Assembly: GCF_036924595.1 (NCBI RefSeq)
Contig: NZ_JAZHRV010000001.1
Location: 5,456,001-5,520,000, forward strand
Direction of reading: 5' to 3'
Length of the DNA stretch: 64,000 nucleotides
Origin: Bradyrhizobium algeriense
Lineage (GTDB): Bacteria; Pseudomonadota; Alphaproteobacteria; Rhizobiales; Xanthobacteraceae
Each line of letters starts with the position of its first letter. Within the stretch, counting starts at the first letter, position 1. Both the position numbers and the translations under genes were made by a program. This document shows positions 1 to 10,693 of this stretch, piece after piece. The notes beneath the pieces are model-generated. The model was not told the DNA's origin and did no database searches. It saw nothing but the letters and a program-made list of their open reading frames with translations.

Positions 1-238
1 TGAATTGACTCATCGTGAGGTCTACGCGCCTTCCGTCAATCCGGTTGTAGAAATGCCAGGCGCCGTTGACATCGGTTTTCAGGATTTCGCCACCGAGCTT
101 GTCATGCACGACGAGCGCTGTCACGCCGCACTGTCCGCATGCCGGATTGTCCGGCTGCCAGCGGCTGCTGGTCTCGATCGACCACGACCGCCGGAGTTGC
201 TGATAGAAATCGACGAGAAGCGCACTGCCTGCGGTCAT
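1..238 (-). CDS. YunG-family protein, 3' end cut by window edge
   Basis: The reverse strand from the ATG at 238 reads without a stop to the window edge (79 codons). It carries the signature of the small YunG family: SSRWQPDNPACGQCGVTALV around residues 19-38, GGEILKTDV around 47-55 and [15 protein letters not shown] further on. The function of YunG proteins is unknown. An in-frame GTG two codons upstream (244) is an alternative start; a purine-rich AAGGGCGA lies about 20 bases before it. The C-terminal end lies outside the window. The next gene leftwards cannot be seen; to the right a lytic transglycosylase gene ends 43 bases away on the same strand. Confidence 0.75.
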   Translation of the reverse strand, partial: MTAGSALLVDFYQQLRRSWSIETSSRWQPDNPACGQCGVTALVVHDKLGGEILKTDVNGAWHFYNRIDGRRVDLTMSQF

Positions 239-281
239 CGGCACCTCGAATTCGGTCGCCCTTGTTCGTGAATGATACGCG

Positions 282-1517
282 CTAGCGCCCCGCACTCATA
301 GAGCGCAGCACCGCTTCGCTCGGCCAGCAATCGACCTTGAGGCCGGCGGACTTCTGATACGCGCCGAGCGCCGCGCGGGTCTGCATGCCCGCCTTGCCGT
401 CGAGCTTGTCCTTGTAGAGGCCGATGCGCGTCAGATGACGCTGCATCGCCTCGACATCGGCGGAGCGCAACTGCGTCGAGGCGGACCATGGTGTGGCGAA
501 CGGCTGCGGGCTCGTCATGCGGTCGGCGAGATGGCCGACGAACAGCACATACAAGTCGGAGAAATTATATTCCTTGATGACGAAGTAGTTCTTCGTGGTC
601 AGGAATGCCGGGCCGTAGATGCCCTCCACCTGCAACAGCGAGGCCGGCTGCGCCTGCTCCGCCGCGCTCAGCTTTTGTCCGCGCACCGGCACAAAACCCG
701 CACGCAGCCATTCGGCGATCGGCTTGGTCACCTCGGGCACGCCCATGGTGCAATCGACATTGGCGGGCGCCTTCACCTCATAGGCCCAGCGAACGCCCGG
801 CTGCCAGCCCTTGTTGACGAGCTGCTGCGCGGCTGCGGCCAGCGCGTCCGGCACCGAATGCCAGATGTCGACCCGGCCGTCACCGTCGAGATCGACGCCG
901 TGCTTGTAGTATTCCGACGGCAGGAACTGGGTGTACCCGGTGGCGCCGGCCCAGGACGAGCGGAAGTCTTTGCGCGCCACTGCGCCCTCGCCGAGAAGCT
1001 TCAGCGCCAGGATGAATTCACTCCGGTACTGATCCTTGCGTCGCCCGACATAGGCCTGCGTGGCAACGACGCGCAGCGTGTCGTAAGGCAGCCGATAGCG
1101 GCCATAGTCCGTCTCGCGGCCCCAGATCGCGAGCACGATGCTTGAAGGAACGCCGAAACGCTTTTCGATCTCGGTGAGCGCCGCGCGATGCTTCTGCATC
1201 AGCTTCTGCCCTTCGGCTGCGAGCCGCGCGATGGAAGCTTCCTTCACGTAATCGGCCGGCACCTGCACGAACTCGGCCTGCGACGGTGCGCCGGTGGCGG
1301 GCCGGCCGGGCAGCAAAAGATCGGGCAATTTGTAATCGGGCTCGAGCCCGCGCGTTTCGGCATCGAAGGTCGCGCGCGACACGCCGGCGGCCTGGGCCTC
1401 CGGCCACAGGGAAGCAATGAACTGGGTAAAATCGGCGTCGGCGGCGCGAGCCGGACGCATCGCGCCCGGCGTCATCGCTGCCAGTATCAGAACCGCGGCT
1501 ATCAACCTCTGTCGCAA
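282..1517 (-). CDS. Lytic murein transglycosylase (MltB/SLT_2 family) with C-terminal peptidoglycan-binding domain
   Basis: Predicted periplasmic enzyme that cleaves the glycan strand of peptidoglycan, forming anhydro-muropeptides. After a hydrophobic signal segment (LIAAVLILAAM) comes the SLT_2 domain, with the catalytic glutamate in WGRETDYG and the typical GATGYTQFLPSEYYK stretch and DLDGDGRVDIW loop. A peptidoglycan_binding_1 domain (SADVEAMQRHL, RIGLYKDKLDGKAG) closes the protein. I place the start at a TTG (1517) with AGGA seven bases upstream, because it gives a normal signal peptide and avoids overlap with the upstream gene. In-frame ATGs at 1574 and 1613 would leave over 30 polar residues before the hydrophobic core. 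It is probably co-transcribed with the UPF0114 gene. Confidence 0.9.
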   Translation of the reverse strand: MRQRLIAAVLILAAMTPGAMRPARAADADFTQFIASLWPEAQAAGVSRATFDAETRGLEPDYKLPDLLLPGRPATGAPSQAEFVQVPADYVKEASIARLAAEGQKLMQKHRAALTEIEKRFGVPSSIVLAIWGRETDYGRYRLPYDTLRVVATQAYVGRRKDQYRSEFILALKLLGEGAVARKDFRSSWAGATGYTQFLPSEYYKHGVDLDGDGRVDIWHSVPDALAAAAQQLVNKGWQPGVRWAYEVKAPANVDCTMGVPEVTKPIAEWLRAGFVPVRGQKLSAAEQAQPASLLQVEGIYGPAFLTTKNYFVIKEYNFSDLYVLFVGHLADRMTSPQPFATPWSASTQLRSADVEAMQRHLTRIGLYKDKLDGKAGMQTRAALGAYQKSAGLKVDCWPSEAVLRSMSAGR

Positions 1518-1548
1518 ACCGGAATCCTGTCGATCGACACGTCGCCCA

Positions 1549-2139
1549 TCAATGCGAGACGGCCTGTTTGGCATGTTCGGCGGAAACATTCGACAATCTG
1601 TCGACATAGGCAATGCCGATCGCCGACAGAATGAAAACCGTGTGGATGATGGTCTGCCACATCACGCCGGTTTCGGTGTAGCCGGACTTGCCCGAGGCCA
1701 ATCCTCCGGCCTCGATGAAGGTGCGCAACAGATGGATCGACGAGATGCCGATGATGGCCATCGCCAGCTTGATCTTGAGCACGCTGGCGTTGACGTGGCT
1801 GAGCCATTCCGGCTGGTCGGGATGTCCTTCCAGATTGAGACGGGAGACGAACGTCTCGTAGCCGCCGACGATCACCATCACCAGCAGGTTGGAAATCATC
1901 ACCACATCGATCAGGCCCAGCACCGCCAGCATGATCTGCTGCTCGCTGAAATCGAAGGCGTGGGCGAACAAGTGCCACAACTCCTTCAGAAACAGCACCA
2001 CATAGACGCCCTGCGCGACGATCAGGCCAAGATAGAGCGGCAGTTGCAGCCAGCGGGAGCTGAAGATCAGCAGCGGGACCGGACGCAATGCCTTCCTCTG
2101 AGCTTTGGGCGGCAAGGGTGTTTCGGGAGTAAGGGACAT
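1549..2139 (-). CDS. UPF0114 / TIGR00645 (YqhA-like) inner-membrane protein
   Basis: A 196-residue integral membrane protein. After a short Pro/Lys-rich cytoplasmic N-terminus come hydrophobic segments around residues 32-52, 68-91, 125-150 and 165-180. The conserved stretches [15 protein letters not shown] and [17 protein letters not shown] are characteristic of the UPF0114 family. The molecular function is not known. It is 196 residues where many members are nearer 165-180, owing to the N-terminal tail. It is divergent from the GNAT gene at 2283, with 143 bases between them, and precedes the lytic transglycosylase on the same strand. Confidence 0.85.
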   Translation of the reverse strand: MSLTPETPLPPKAQRKALRPVPLLIFSSRWLQLPLYLGLIVAQGVYVVLFLKELWHLFAHAFDFSEQQIMLAVLGLIDVVMISNLLVMVIVGGYETFVSRLNLEGHPDQPEWLSHVNASVLKIKLAMAIIGISSIHLLRTFIEAGGLASGKSGYTETGVMWQTIIHTVFILSAIGIAYVDRLSNVSAEHAKQAVSH

Positions 2140-2282
2140 TCAGGAGGGCTCGCTTGCGGAGGATTCGAATTGCGGAAGGAGGTCTATATCTACGCAATCT
2201 GACCGCGCTGTGAAGCGACAACTGGCCGCAGCGCATGTTACAGGATGGTCACTTTATGCCCAGCTTCAAGGCAAAATAACGG

Positions 2283-2738
2283 GTGTACATGACCGAAGCC
2301 ATTGTCCGCTCTGCGGCAGAACACGATCTGCCCGAGGTGTTGAACCTTTACCGACACCTTCATCCGCACGATCCTCAGCTGGAGACAGCTACTGCTGAGC
2401 GCGTCTGGTCGACGTTGCTTACATCCAGCTTCATGACCGTGATCGTGGCGCAAGCAGCGGAACTGCTTGTATCTTCGTGCACACTCGCGATCGTGCCTAA
2501 CCTGTCTCGAGGCGGTAGATCATATGGGGTGATTGAGAATGTGGTCACTCACGCCGACTACCGCCGGCTGGGGCTCGGCCGACGGGTTCTTGCTCATGCG
2601 CTCGATGTTGCTTGGCAGGCCGACTGCTACAAAGTCCTATTGGCGACGGGTTCGAAACGGGAGACCACCCTACGCTTCTATGAGGGAGCGGGCTTTCATC
2701 GTGGGGGCAAAACCTACTTCGAAGTACGCCGCCCTTAG
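2283..2738 (+). CDS. GNAT-family N-acetyltransferase
   Basis: A 151-residue single-domain acetyltransferase. The acetyl-CoA pyrophosphate-binding loop (motif A) is VENVVTHADYRRLGLGRRVL-like, with RRLGLGR as the R/Q-x-x-G-x-G core near residues 93-99. Motif B reads FYEGAGFHRGGKTYFEV near the C-terminus. Such proteins transfer acetyl groups from acetyl-CoA to amines; the acceptor here is unknown. The GTG at 2283 opens the frame, and an ATG two codons later (2289) is an equally good start. The gene stands alone, divergent from the UPF0114 gene and convergent with ettA, so context gives no substrate. Confidence 0.88.
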   Translation: MYMTEAIVRSAAEHDLPEVLNLYRHLHPHDPQLETATAERVWSTLLTSSFMTVIVAQAAELLVSSCTLAIVPNLSRGGRSYGVIENVVTHADYRRLGLGRRVLAHALDVAWQADCYKVLLATGSKRETTLRFYEGAGFHRGGKTYFEVRRP

Positions 2739-2905
2739 CGTGCAGTTTTGTACATTGAGCAAACTGGGGGCTCCACGCCCCGTCCCGTTGCGCTCGCGAC
2801 AGATTGAAGGGCTGTGGCTCCGGGGGCCAAAGCAATTCCTTCACGATGGAATGCCCCGCGCGCAAGCATTCCTCGACAAGTTTGGTAACTTGCGAAACCG
2901 CCTGC

Positions 2906-4555
<1,650 letters not shown>

Positions 4556-4805
4556 CGAGAGCCCTTAGAATCGTTGGATTTTGCGGAAATTTGCTGCCGC
4601 TGATGTAGCGGCGTGGCCCCGAAAGGGCAACCGCGGGAACCCGTTTTCCATCCGTTCACCACGGATGAATACGGGTTGGACACCATGTGGGCCGAGATCC
4701 CGACAATTGAAACTATCTTTTAATAAATCAGGCGAAAACTCGTTTTCAGGCGCCGAATAAGGCGTTTACGCGGCCAGCCGCCGCGACTGAAAAAGGGCCC
4801 GCGTC

Positions 4806-5000
4806 ATGGCTACGATCAGCTCGGCATCCCTGCACGCCCCGGCGAACAGCCGCGACGGACTGGAAAAACCCTTCGCAGAACTCCGCGCCTTCCTGCGCCA
4901 GTTCATCGCCAAAGCGTTCGATCCCTACCGGCCGGAACTGCACTATATGCGCGGCCCGGGCCCGGCCTGGCGCGCCAAGCATCCCGGCCGTTCGAACTGA
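4806..5000 (+). CDS. Small hypothetical protein (64 aa)
   Basis: A short open frame, MATISSASLHAPANS to the C-terminal RAKHPGRSN, with an AAAAAGGG purine run about 10 bases before the ATG. The middle (PFAELRAFLRQFIAKAFDPYRPELHYM) looks like an amphipathic helix followed by an Arg/Pro/His-rich tail. I do not recognise a domain. The reverse-strand frame over the same bases is longer but lacks protein-like composition. Coding status is likely but unproven; it sits between ettA and a hydroxyacid dehydrogenase on the opposite strand from ettA. Confidence 0.45.
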   Translation: MATISSASLHAPANSRDGLEKPFAELRAFLRQFIAKAFDPYRPELHYMRGPGPAWRAKHPGRSN

Positions 5001-5125
5001 GCTATCCGGTTATTTGAGGCAGCCCCGCATTTAAGTCCGCTTGCGCCATCTCTGATTGCGCGCAACGATGGCGACTTCCCCGACGGCCGCTTCCGGCCGT
5101 CATCCTCGCCACCAACGGACCTCCC

Positions 5126-6085
5126 ATGACGCGGCTGCGCTGTGCAATCCTCGACGACTATCTCAATGTGGCGCTCTCGGTCGCCGACTGGTCCAAAGTA
5201 TCCGACCGCGTCGACGTCACGGTGTTCAACCAGCCGTTTGCGACCGCCGAAGCCGCGGCCAGTGCACTTAGGGATTTCGAGATCGTCTGCGCGATGCGCG
5301 AACGCACCCCGTTCCCGCGCACGATGTTTGCGGCGCTGCCCAACCTGAAACTCCTGATCACCTCGGGCATGCGCAATGCCGCCATCGATATGGAAGCCGC
5401 CAAGGAGCACAAGGTGATGCTATGCGGCACGCAATGGGGCCGTGACCCGACCGCGCCTCTGACCATGGGCCTGATCCTGGAACTGACCCGCAATATCGGC
5501 CGCGAAAACGCCCGCATGCATGCCGGCGAGCCGTTGCAAAAATTCGTCGGCATGGAGATCGAGGGCCGGACGCTCGGGGTGATCGGCCTCGGCAAGCTCG
5601 GCACCAAGGTGTCGAAACTGGCGCAGGCCTTCGGCATGAACGTGATCGCCTGGAGTCCGAACCTGACACCGGAGAAGTGCCAGGAAGCCGGCGTTACCTA
5701 CGCCAGCAAGGAAGAGCTGTTCTCGACCGCCGACATCGTCACCATCCATGTGGTGCTGAGCCAGCGCTCGCGCGGGCTGGTCGGGCGTGACGACCTCGCG
5801 CGGATGAAGCCGACCGCCTACCTCGTCAACACCGCGCGCGGACCGATCGTCGACGAAGGCGCGCTGCTGGAGGCGCTGACGCAAAAGAAGATCGCGGGCG
5901 CCGGCGCCGACGTGTTCTCGGTCGAGCCGCTGCCGGTCGACCATCCGTTCCGCAAGCTCGACAACATGGTGCTGACGCCGCATCTCGGCTACGTCACCGA
6001 GGACAGCTTTCGAAGTCACTATCAGCAGATGGTCGAGGGCATCGACACCTGGTTCAAGGGCGAGCCGAAGCAGCGGCTGGCGTAG
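5126..6085 (+). CDS. D-2-hydroxyacid dehydrogenase family protein
   Basis: A 319-residue NAD-dependent dehydrogenase of the formate/glycerate dehydrogenase fold, expected to interconvert 2-oxo acids and D-2-hydroxy acids. The NAD-binding GLGKLGTKVSK motif lies about residue 151. The catalytic triad is visible as Arg in NTARGPIVDE, Glu in GADVFSVEPLP and His in LTPHLGYVT. It lacks the ACT domain of SerA and is a different protein from the SerA encoded at 49565-50824. The substrate is not deducible. It is followed within a few bases by a dispersed palindromic element, and the next gene is convergent, so it is probably a single-gene unit. Confidence 0.9.
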   Translation: MTRLRCAILDDYLNVALSVADWSKVSDRVDVTVFNQPFATAEAAASALRDFEIVCAMRERTPFPRTMFAALPNLKLLITSGMRNAAIDMEAAKEHKVMLCGTQWGRDPTAPLTMGLILELTRNIGRENARMHAGEPLQKFVGMEIEGRTLGVIGLGKLGTKVSKLAQAFGMNVIAWSPNLTPEKCQEAGVTYASKEELFSTADIVTIHVVLSQRSRGLVGRDDLARMKPTAYLVNTARGPIVDEGALLEALTQKKIAGAGADVFSVEPLPVDHPFRKLDNMVLTPHLGYVTEDSFRSHYQQMVEGIDTWFKGEPKQRLA

Positions 6086-6186
6086 AGCGCTATCGGTTCT
6101 GATTGAATCAGAACTGAGCTCTAGCTTCTTGTTTTGACGCGTTTTCTTGACGCGAACCGGCGTCCACTTCGCTCGAAAACGCTATT
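6086..6186. repeat. Dispersed intergenic palindrome, family 3 copy A
   Basis: Between two convergent genes lies a composite element. It begins with the palindrome GTTCTGATTGAATCAGAAC (6096-6114), then GAGCTCTAG, then a module with GACGCGTTTTCTTGACGCG and CACTTCGCTCGAAAACGC. The second module is the reverse orientation of the element at 54366-54420 (AGCGTTTTCCAGCGAAGTGG, GAAAACGCGTCAAA). I associate such elements with Bradyrhizobium intergenic regions, where they end transcripts or stabilise mRNA; no function is shown here. Confidence 0.75.
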
Positions 6187-6193
6187 GCCGCGC

Positions 6194-7159
6194 TCAGGCC
6201 GCATGTTGCGTGGTGGCCCGGCTCGCGACCTCCGCAAATCCCTGGCGCCACGACGGATGCGCCGGCCGCCAGCCCAGTTCCTGCCGGGCCTTGGCGTTGG
6301 AGCCTGCCCCTACCTCGGTCATCATCGAAACCAGGTGCTCCCCGGCGAACAGCCGGCCAAGCCAGGCCGGCACGCGAATCGGCGGCCTGGCGCCGAGCAA
6401 GGCGGCAAGGGCGGGCAGCCATTCGCTGACCTGCGCCGGCTCATCATCGACGATGTTGTAGATGGCGCCGGACTTGCCGCGCTCGACCGCAGCCACGGTA
6501 GCGGCGGCCGCATCATCGACGTGGATGAACGACCACTGGCCGCCACCGCCGCCGATCAGCGGCACGCGCCGGCGGCGCAACTGGTCGATCATGGCGCGCG
6601 AGAGCATCCCGGTGTCCGGGCCGTAGAATGATCCATATCGCAGGACAATCCCCTCAGGGTTCGCCGAGCCGGTGACGGCGTCCTCCAGATGCCGGATCGC
6701 TTGCAGGGTGCGGTGCAGCTCCTCCGGCGGATCGGGATCCAGCGCATCGGCCTCCGTCTTGACCTGTTCGCCGCCGCGGCCGTAGGTCCAGCCGCAGAAG
6801 CTCTGGGCGATGAAACGTTTCACCCCGGCTTCGCGGGCGGCCGCCAACAGGAAATCGGTGCCTTCCGTGCGCAACCGGTTGGTGGTGGCGAAGGCACGAT
6901 CGAAATGCCTGATATCCGTGACATTAGCCAGATCGGTCATCTGGTCGATGATGATGTCGGGCCTCGCCGCGATCACGGTGTCGAGAATGGCCGGCGCGTC
7001 GAGCCCATTGGCGATCGCAGGTTCCGCGCCCATTCGTTTGATGATCGCGGCCTTCGCCGGCGTTCGCGTTGTGCCGACGACGGAATGACCGGCTGCAATG
7101 AGCTGCGGAACGAGCTGAAGGCCGACAGCGCCGGTGGCGCCCGCAACAAGAATTCGCAT
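6194..7159 (-). CDS. NAD(P)-dependent epimerase/oxidoreductase (extended/atypical SDR)
   Basis: A 321-residue Rossmann-fold protein opening MRILVAGATGAVGLQLV, with the GxxGxxG dinucleotide-binding motif at residues 7-13. The region following TDLANVTDIRHFDRAF and the FIHVDDAAAATVAAVERG stretch are typical of NAD-dependent epimerase/dehydratase family members. The usual YxxxK pair is not obvious: the position after the serine strand reads FCGWTYGRGGEQVK, which may supply Tyr and Lys. The substrate is unknown. It ends close to the dispersed element at 6086-6186 and is separated from the L,D-transpeptidase by a clear terminator, so it is its own unit. Confidence 0.85.
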   Translation of the reverse strand: MRILVAGATGAVGLQLVPQLIAAGHSVVGTTRTPAKAAIIKRMGAEPAIANGLDAPAILDTVIAARPDIIIDQMTDLANVTDIRHFDRAFATTNRLRTEGTDFLLAAAREAGVKRFIAQSFCGWTYGRGGEQVKTEADALDPDPPEELHRTLQAIRHLEDAVTGSANPEGIVLRYGSFYGPDTGMLSRAMIDQLRRRRVPLIGGGGGQWSFIHVDDAAAATVAAVERGKSGAIYNIVDDEPAQVSEWLPALAALLGARPPIRVPAWLGRLFAGEHLVSMMTEVGAGSNAKARQELGWRPAHPSWRQGFAEVASRATTQHAA

Positions 7160-7303
7160 GGCGTGATCCTCATATTCGTTGCGACCGAGCGGCAGGTAGT
7201 CGGAGCGAATGTGAAATCAAGCGTGCGAATGTGGCGGCGGTGAAAATCTGTGCGAGTTGCGGAACTCAGATCAGCCGGGGGCCGATTGCACCTCGTACCC
7301 CAA

Positions 7304-7330
7304 CAAAAAAGGCGCGCTCTCGGCGCGCCT
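7304..7330 (-). terminator. Rho-independent terminator after the L,D-transpeptidase gene
   Basis: Read on the minus strand, an 8-bp stem AGGCGCGC / GCGCGCCT with a short CGAGA loop is followed directly by a run of six T. It lies 27 bases beyond the stop codon of the L,D-transpeptidase gene (7357), a canonical intrinsic terminator. Confidence 0.9.
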
Positions 7331-7356
7331 CAGATGCTTGTTCGACGACCGCCCGA

Positions 7357-8658
7357 TCAGCGAATCGTGACCGGCGCGGGCAGCGGCGGCACCACCGTCG
7401 TCGGCTGCTGCGCGCCGGGAACAGGCGCCAGTTGGGCCTGAGAAGCCGGTCCCGGGGCTGCTGCGGCAGCCGGGCCAGCGGACGGCGACGGGGCGGCCGA
7501 CGCGCTTGCGGTGTTGGCGGGCGGCGCCCCACCGGGCATCACCACCACGCGGGTGCCGACCTTGGCGCGCTCGAACAGATCCGAGACGTCCTCGTTCAGC
7601 ATGCCGATGCAGCCCGAGGAGACGAACTTGCCGATCGTCGAGGGCTGGTTGGTGCCGTGGATGCGGTAAATGGTCGAACCGAGATACATCGCCCGCGCGC
7701 CGAGCGGATTGCCGGGGCCGCCGGCCATGAAGCGCGGCAGATAGGGCTGACGCTCGATCATCTCGGTCGGCGGATGCCAATCCGGCCACTCGGCCTTGCG
7801 GCTGATCTTCTGCACGCCGTTCCAGGTAAAACCGTCGCGGCCGACGCGGACGCCGTAGCGGATCGCGCGGCCGCCACCAAGCACGTAATAGAGGTGGGTG
7901 TTCGAGGTATCGACGACGATGGTGCCCGCGGGCTCCTTGGTCGCAAAGGACACTTCCTGACGGCGCAGGTGCGCCGGAAGCTGCGCAGGGCCCACTTCCG
8001 GCTGCTCTTCCGGCGGCAGCGCAGCGAGCTGCACCGGCCTGCCGTCGGCGCCAACCGAAGGCTGCTGCGGTTGCGGGAGCGCGCCGGTAGCGCCGGGCGC
8101 CGGTGCGGCGCCGATTGCTCCCGGCGGGCGCAGGCCAGCGCGGTCGTCGTTCGGATAAACGATGCCGGCGCCGGGAATGCGGCTGTCGCCGCGATCCGAA
8201 TAGGCCGGCTGCTGCTGCTGACCGGGCGGGCGGTCCGCATAGATCACCGGCGGCGGACCGGCCGGGCGGCCGTAACGCGGATCGTCGGGCGAAAGGATCG
8301 GGCCAGTCGGCGTCGGGGCGCCGCGGTCAGAATAAACAGGCGTGCCGCGGTCCGAATAGGCCGGGGCGGCGGCCGGACGGCCATAGCGCGGATCGCTGGG
8401 TGACAGCACCGGGCCGGGCGGCGGCAACGCGGCCGCGTTCTGACCGTCCGGCGCGTCGTCATCATCAAGTGCGTCGAAATCGGGTTCGCCGGGGCGGCGG
8501 CGTTCATCAGTCGCATAGCCACCGGGAACATACGGTCCCGGAGCCGTCGAATAGAGCTGACCTTGGGCGGGATAGCCCTGCTGCGCATGGGCGAGCGAAG
8601 TACCCGCCAAGCCAGCGGCCATGGCGGCACAAATCGTCAGAATGCGGTTATTCATCAT
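7357..8658 (-). CDS. Secreted L,D-transpeptidase (YkuD domain) with proline-rich repeat region
   Basis: A 433-residue exported protein. The start is set at ATGATGAAC (8658), which gives the signal peptide MNNRILTICAAMAAGLAGTSLAHA; a longer frame to 8724 adds a polar stretch. Residues about 30-200 are low-complexity, with two copies of a GPxLSPxDPRYGRPA unit and three YSDRG units. The YkuD domain follows (TIVVDTSNTHLYYVLGGGRAIRYGVRVGR), with catalytic Cys in SSGCIGM and the upstream His in YRIHGTN. The family forms 3-3 peptidoglycan cross-links or attaches proteins to peptidoglycan. An Ala/Pro tail of about 60 residues follows the catalytic domain. A terminator closes the unit at 7304-7330. 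Confidence 0.93.
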   Translation of the reverse strand: MMNNRILTICAAMAAGLAGTSLAHAQQGYPAQGQLYSTAPGPYVPGGYATDERRRPGEPDFDALDDDDAPDGQNAAALPPPGPVLSPSDPRYGRPAAAPAYSDRGTPVYSDRGAPTPTGPILSPDDPRYGRPAGPPPVIYADRPPGQQQQPAYSDRGDSRIPGAGIVYPNDDRAGLRPPGAIGAAPAPGATGALPQPQQPSVGADGRPVQLAALPPEEQPEVGPAQLPAHLRRQEVSFATKEPAGTIVVDTSNTHLYYVLGGGRAIRYGVRVGRDGFTWNGVQKISRKAEWPDWHPPTEMIERQPYLPRFMAGGPGNPLGARAMYLGSTIYRIHGTNQPSTIGKFVSSGCIGMLNEDVSDLFERAKVGTRVVVMPGGAPPANTASASAAPSPSAGPAAAAAPGPASQAQLAPVPGAQQPTTVVPPLPAPVTIR

Positions 8659-9004
8659 CGCCTTTTTATAGACCCCAAGCCCCACCGGACGGTTAACGGC
8701 AGATGACGGAAGATAGCGGCACATTCAAGACAAGTCCGCGAAATTCGGCCCGTTCCAGTCATTTGTGATCGCCGCCCGGCTGCGGCACAGATGCCTCAGC
8801 GCGCCGGAAATCGCCATTGTGGATGGTCAGCGACTTCAGACCGAAGATTTTGCAACAAAAAGCCACCGCGCACTGAGATACTCTCAAATCGGCCTGATTC
8901 GCGCGCACGCACGCGCGCCTCACGAATCAGGCCACATAGTGGTCACCGCGTTCCCCTGGCAATCAATAACCCTCCAGCGATCAAGGAGGGTGGAACTCGA
9001 GTCC

Positions 9005-9811
9005 ATGCTTCCCGGCTTTCGTTTCCTGTTCACCGCCATCGTCCTGTCGATGTCGGTCCTGGTTTTTGGGCTTGGCGCCGCCGCCCTGTTGCGCTCCGCG
9101 CATGAGGAATTTGCCAACCTTCCCTCGCGGCGGGCGACGCCCGAGCCGATGTTTGCCCGACTGAATGACGGCCCGCCGCCGACGCTGGCGCTGTTGCGGG
9201 TCGATCCGCCGGCCGCGGAGAAGCCGGCGGAGAATGTCCCTTCCGCAGTTCCGGCAGCAGCCCCGGACGTCCCGGCGTCGGCCGGACAGGCCCTCGACGC
9301 CAGTCCGGCGGAGCCCGAGAAACTGGCAGCCGTGAGTCCGGCTGAGCCGATGCAGGTTGAAGCGGCAAAGCCGGAAGACCCGGCGCAGGAGGCAAGCGCG
9401 GAGACATCGGCAGCTCCGGCCCCTGCGGCGGCCGGAACCGAGGCGCCCGTGGCCAATGCGGAAGTGAAGATCGCCGCCATCGCCGCAACACCGGAACCTG
9501 CCGCGGCCACTCCGCCTGCAACTTCGCCGGAGCCAGCAGCGGATATCCCGTCGTTCGAAGGCAGTATCGCCACGACCCTGATCGCGACGCTCGGCGGTCC
9601 CGCCGTCCTCATCGATGAAAAGACATCGACCACGGAAGCGAAGCCGGACCGCAGCGCCGTCCAGAAGAGAGCCGCAGAGCGGGCCCGGGAACGGCGGCGG
9701 ATTGCTGCAGCACGCCGCGCGCGCATCGCGCGTGAGGCAACGCTGACTCTGCAGCAGCAACAACCCAATCCGTTCTTCCCGCCGCTCCCGGTGACGCGCG
9801 CGACAAGGTAG
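9005..9811 (+). CDS. Membrane-anchored Ala/Pro/Glu-rich protein of unknown function
   Basis: A 268-residue protein with one N-terminal membrane segment (FLFTAIVLSMSVLVFGLGAA, residues 6-25), then about 190 residues dominated by Ala, Pro and Glu. Near the C-terminus is a very basic helix (RAAERARERRRIAAARRAR) and a short NPFFPPLP tail. The topology suggests a single-pass anchor with an extended, unstructured domain. I recognise it only as a conserved hypothetical of Bradyrhizobium relatives. The start at ATG 9005 follows AAGGAGGG by about 15 bases; an in-frame GTG at 8990 overlaps that ribosome-binding site, so I prefer the ATG. It is divergent from the L,D-transpeptidase gene. Confidence 0.8.
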   Translation: MLPGFRFLFTAIVLSMSVLVFGLGAAALLRSAHEEFANLPSRRATPEPMFARLNDGPPPTLALLRVDPPAAEKPAENVPSAVPAAAPDVPASAGQALDASPAEPEKLAAVSPAEPMQVEAAKPEDPAQEASAETSAAPAPAAAGTEAPVANAEVKIAAIAATPEPAAATPPATSPEPAADIPSFEGSIATTLIATLGGPAVLIDEKTSTTEAKPDRSAVQKRAAERARERRRIAAARRARIAREATLTLQQQQPNPFFPPLPVTRATR

Positions 9812-9823
9812 CTTCTGGGTTGG

Positions 9824-10678
9824 TCAGGCCGGACCGGTCGCGACCGGCGGACCATCCGCCGCGCCCCACTCCGTCCATGAGCCGTCATAGAGCGCCGGGT
9901 TCTCGACGCCGAGGCGATAGAGCGCCAGCGTCAGCACGGCGGCGCTGACACCGGAGCCGCAACTGGTCACGATCGGTGCGTCGAGCTTCACGCCGGCGCC
10001 CGAGAACGCCGCGCGCAATTCGTCCAGCGATTTCATCGTGCCGGTCGCGGCATCGAACAGGTGGTTGTAGGGCAGGCTGAGGCTGCCCGGGATATGCCCG
10101 GAGCGAAGGCCCGCCCGCGGCTCGGCCACCTTTCCCTGATAGCGCTCGTTGGCGCGCGCATCGATCACCTGCTCGGCCCGGCTGGCGAGATTGGCGATGA
10201 GCTGCTGCATGCTGCGCGTGCGCCGCGCGTCGAACGTCGCCTTGAAGGTCGCAGGCTTCGGCGTCACCTCACCCTTCTCGACCTTGCGGCCTTCGGCGAC
10301 CCACTTCTTCAGGCCGCCATTGAGCACGCGCACGTCCTTGCCGAACGACAGGAACATCCACCACACCCGGGGTGCGGCGACCCAGCCGCCGGAATCGTAG
10401 AGCACAACCGTGTCGTCATTGCCGATCCCGAGTCCGCCGACGTCGCGGCCGAACTGTTCAGCGGAAGGAAACATGTGCGGCAGCGGGTTAGAATGATCGG
10501 ACACCGCGTCGACGTCGAAGAACACCGCGCCCGGGATATGCGCGGCGAGATAATCGTCCTTCGGCAGCGGCCGCACGCCCGGCATCTTGAACGAGGCGTC
10601 GATCACCTTGACGCCGGGATCGTTCAGGTGCGCGGCGAGCCATTCGGTGGAGACGAGCGGGTCGGTGGTGGTGGGCAT
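9824..10678 (-). CDS. sseA: 3-mercaptopyruvate sulfurtransferase (two rhodanese domains)
   Basis: A 284-residue tandem-rhodanese enzyme that transfers sulfur from 3-mercaptopyruvate (or thiosulfate) to a thiol or cyanide acceptor. The inactive N-terminal domain begins STEWLAAHLNDPGVKVIDAS. The catalytic C-terminal loop reads TSCGSGVSA: CGSGV is the mercaptopyruvate-type loop, in contrast to the CRKGV loop of thiosulfate sulfurtransferases. The start is ATG 10678 (MPTTTDPLVS); the frame continues upstream but through a dispersed repeat. The next gene upstream on the same strand is a single-domain rhodanese, with that repeat between them. Confidence 0.92.
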   Translation of the reverse strand: MPTTTDPLVSTEWLAAHLNDPGVKVIDASFKMPGVRPLPKDDYLAAHIPGAVFFDVDAVSDHSNPLPHMFPSAEQFGRDVGGLGIGNDDTVVLYDSGGWVAAPRVWWMFLSFGKDVRVLNGGLKKWVAEGRKVEKGEVTPKPATFKATFDARRTRSMQQLIANLASRAEQVIDARANERYQGKVAEPRAGLRSGHIPGSLSLPYNHLFDAATGTMKSLDELRAAFSGAGVKLDAPIVTSCGSGVSAAVLTLALYRLGVENPALYDGSWTEWGAADGPPVATGPA

Positions 10679-10693
10679 CAGTGCAAATTCCTT

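Noticed and set aside
435..1145. 236-codon plus-strand frame inside the lytic transglycosylase gene
   Set aside because: Antisense shadow; the minus strand holds the catalytic and peptidoglycan-binding motifs.
6973..7173. Short minus-strand frame at the SDR start
   Set aside because: Out-of-frame shadow with no ribosome-binding site or family likeness.
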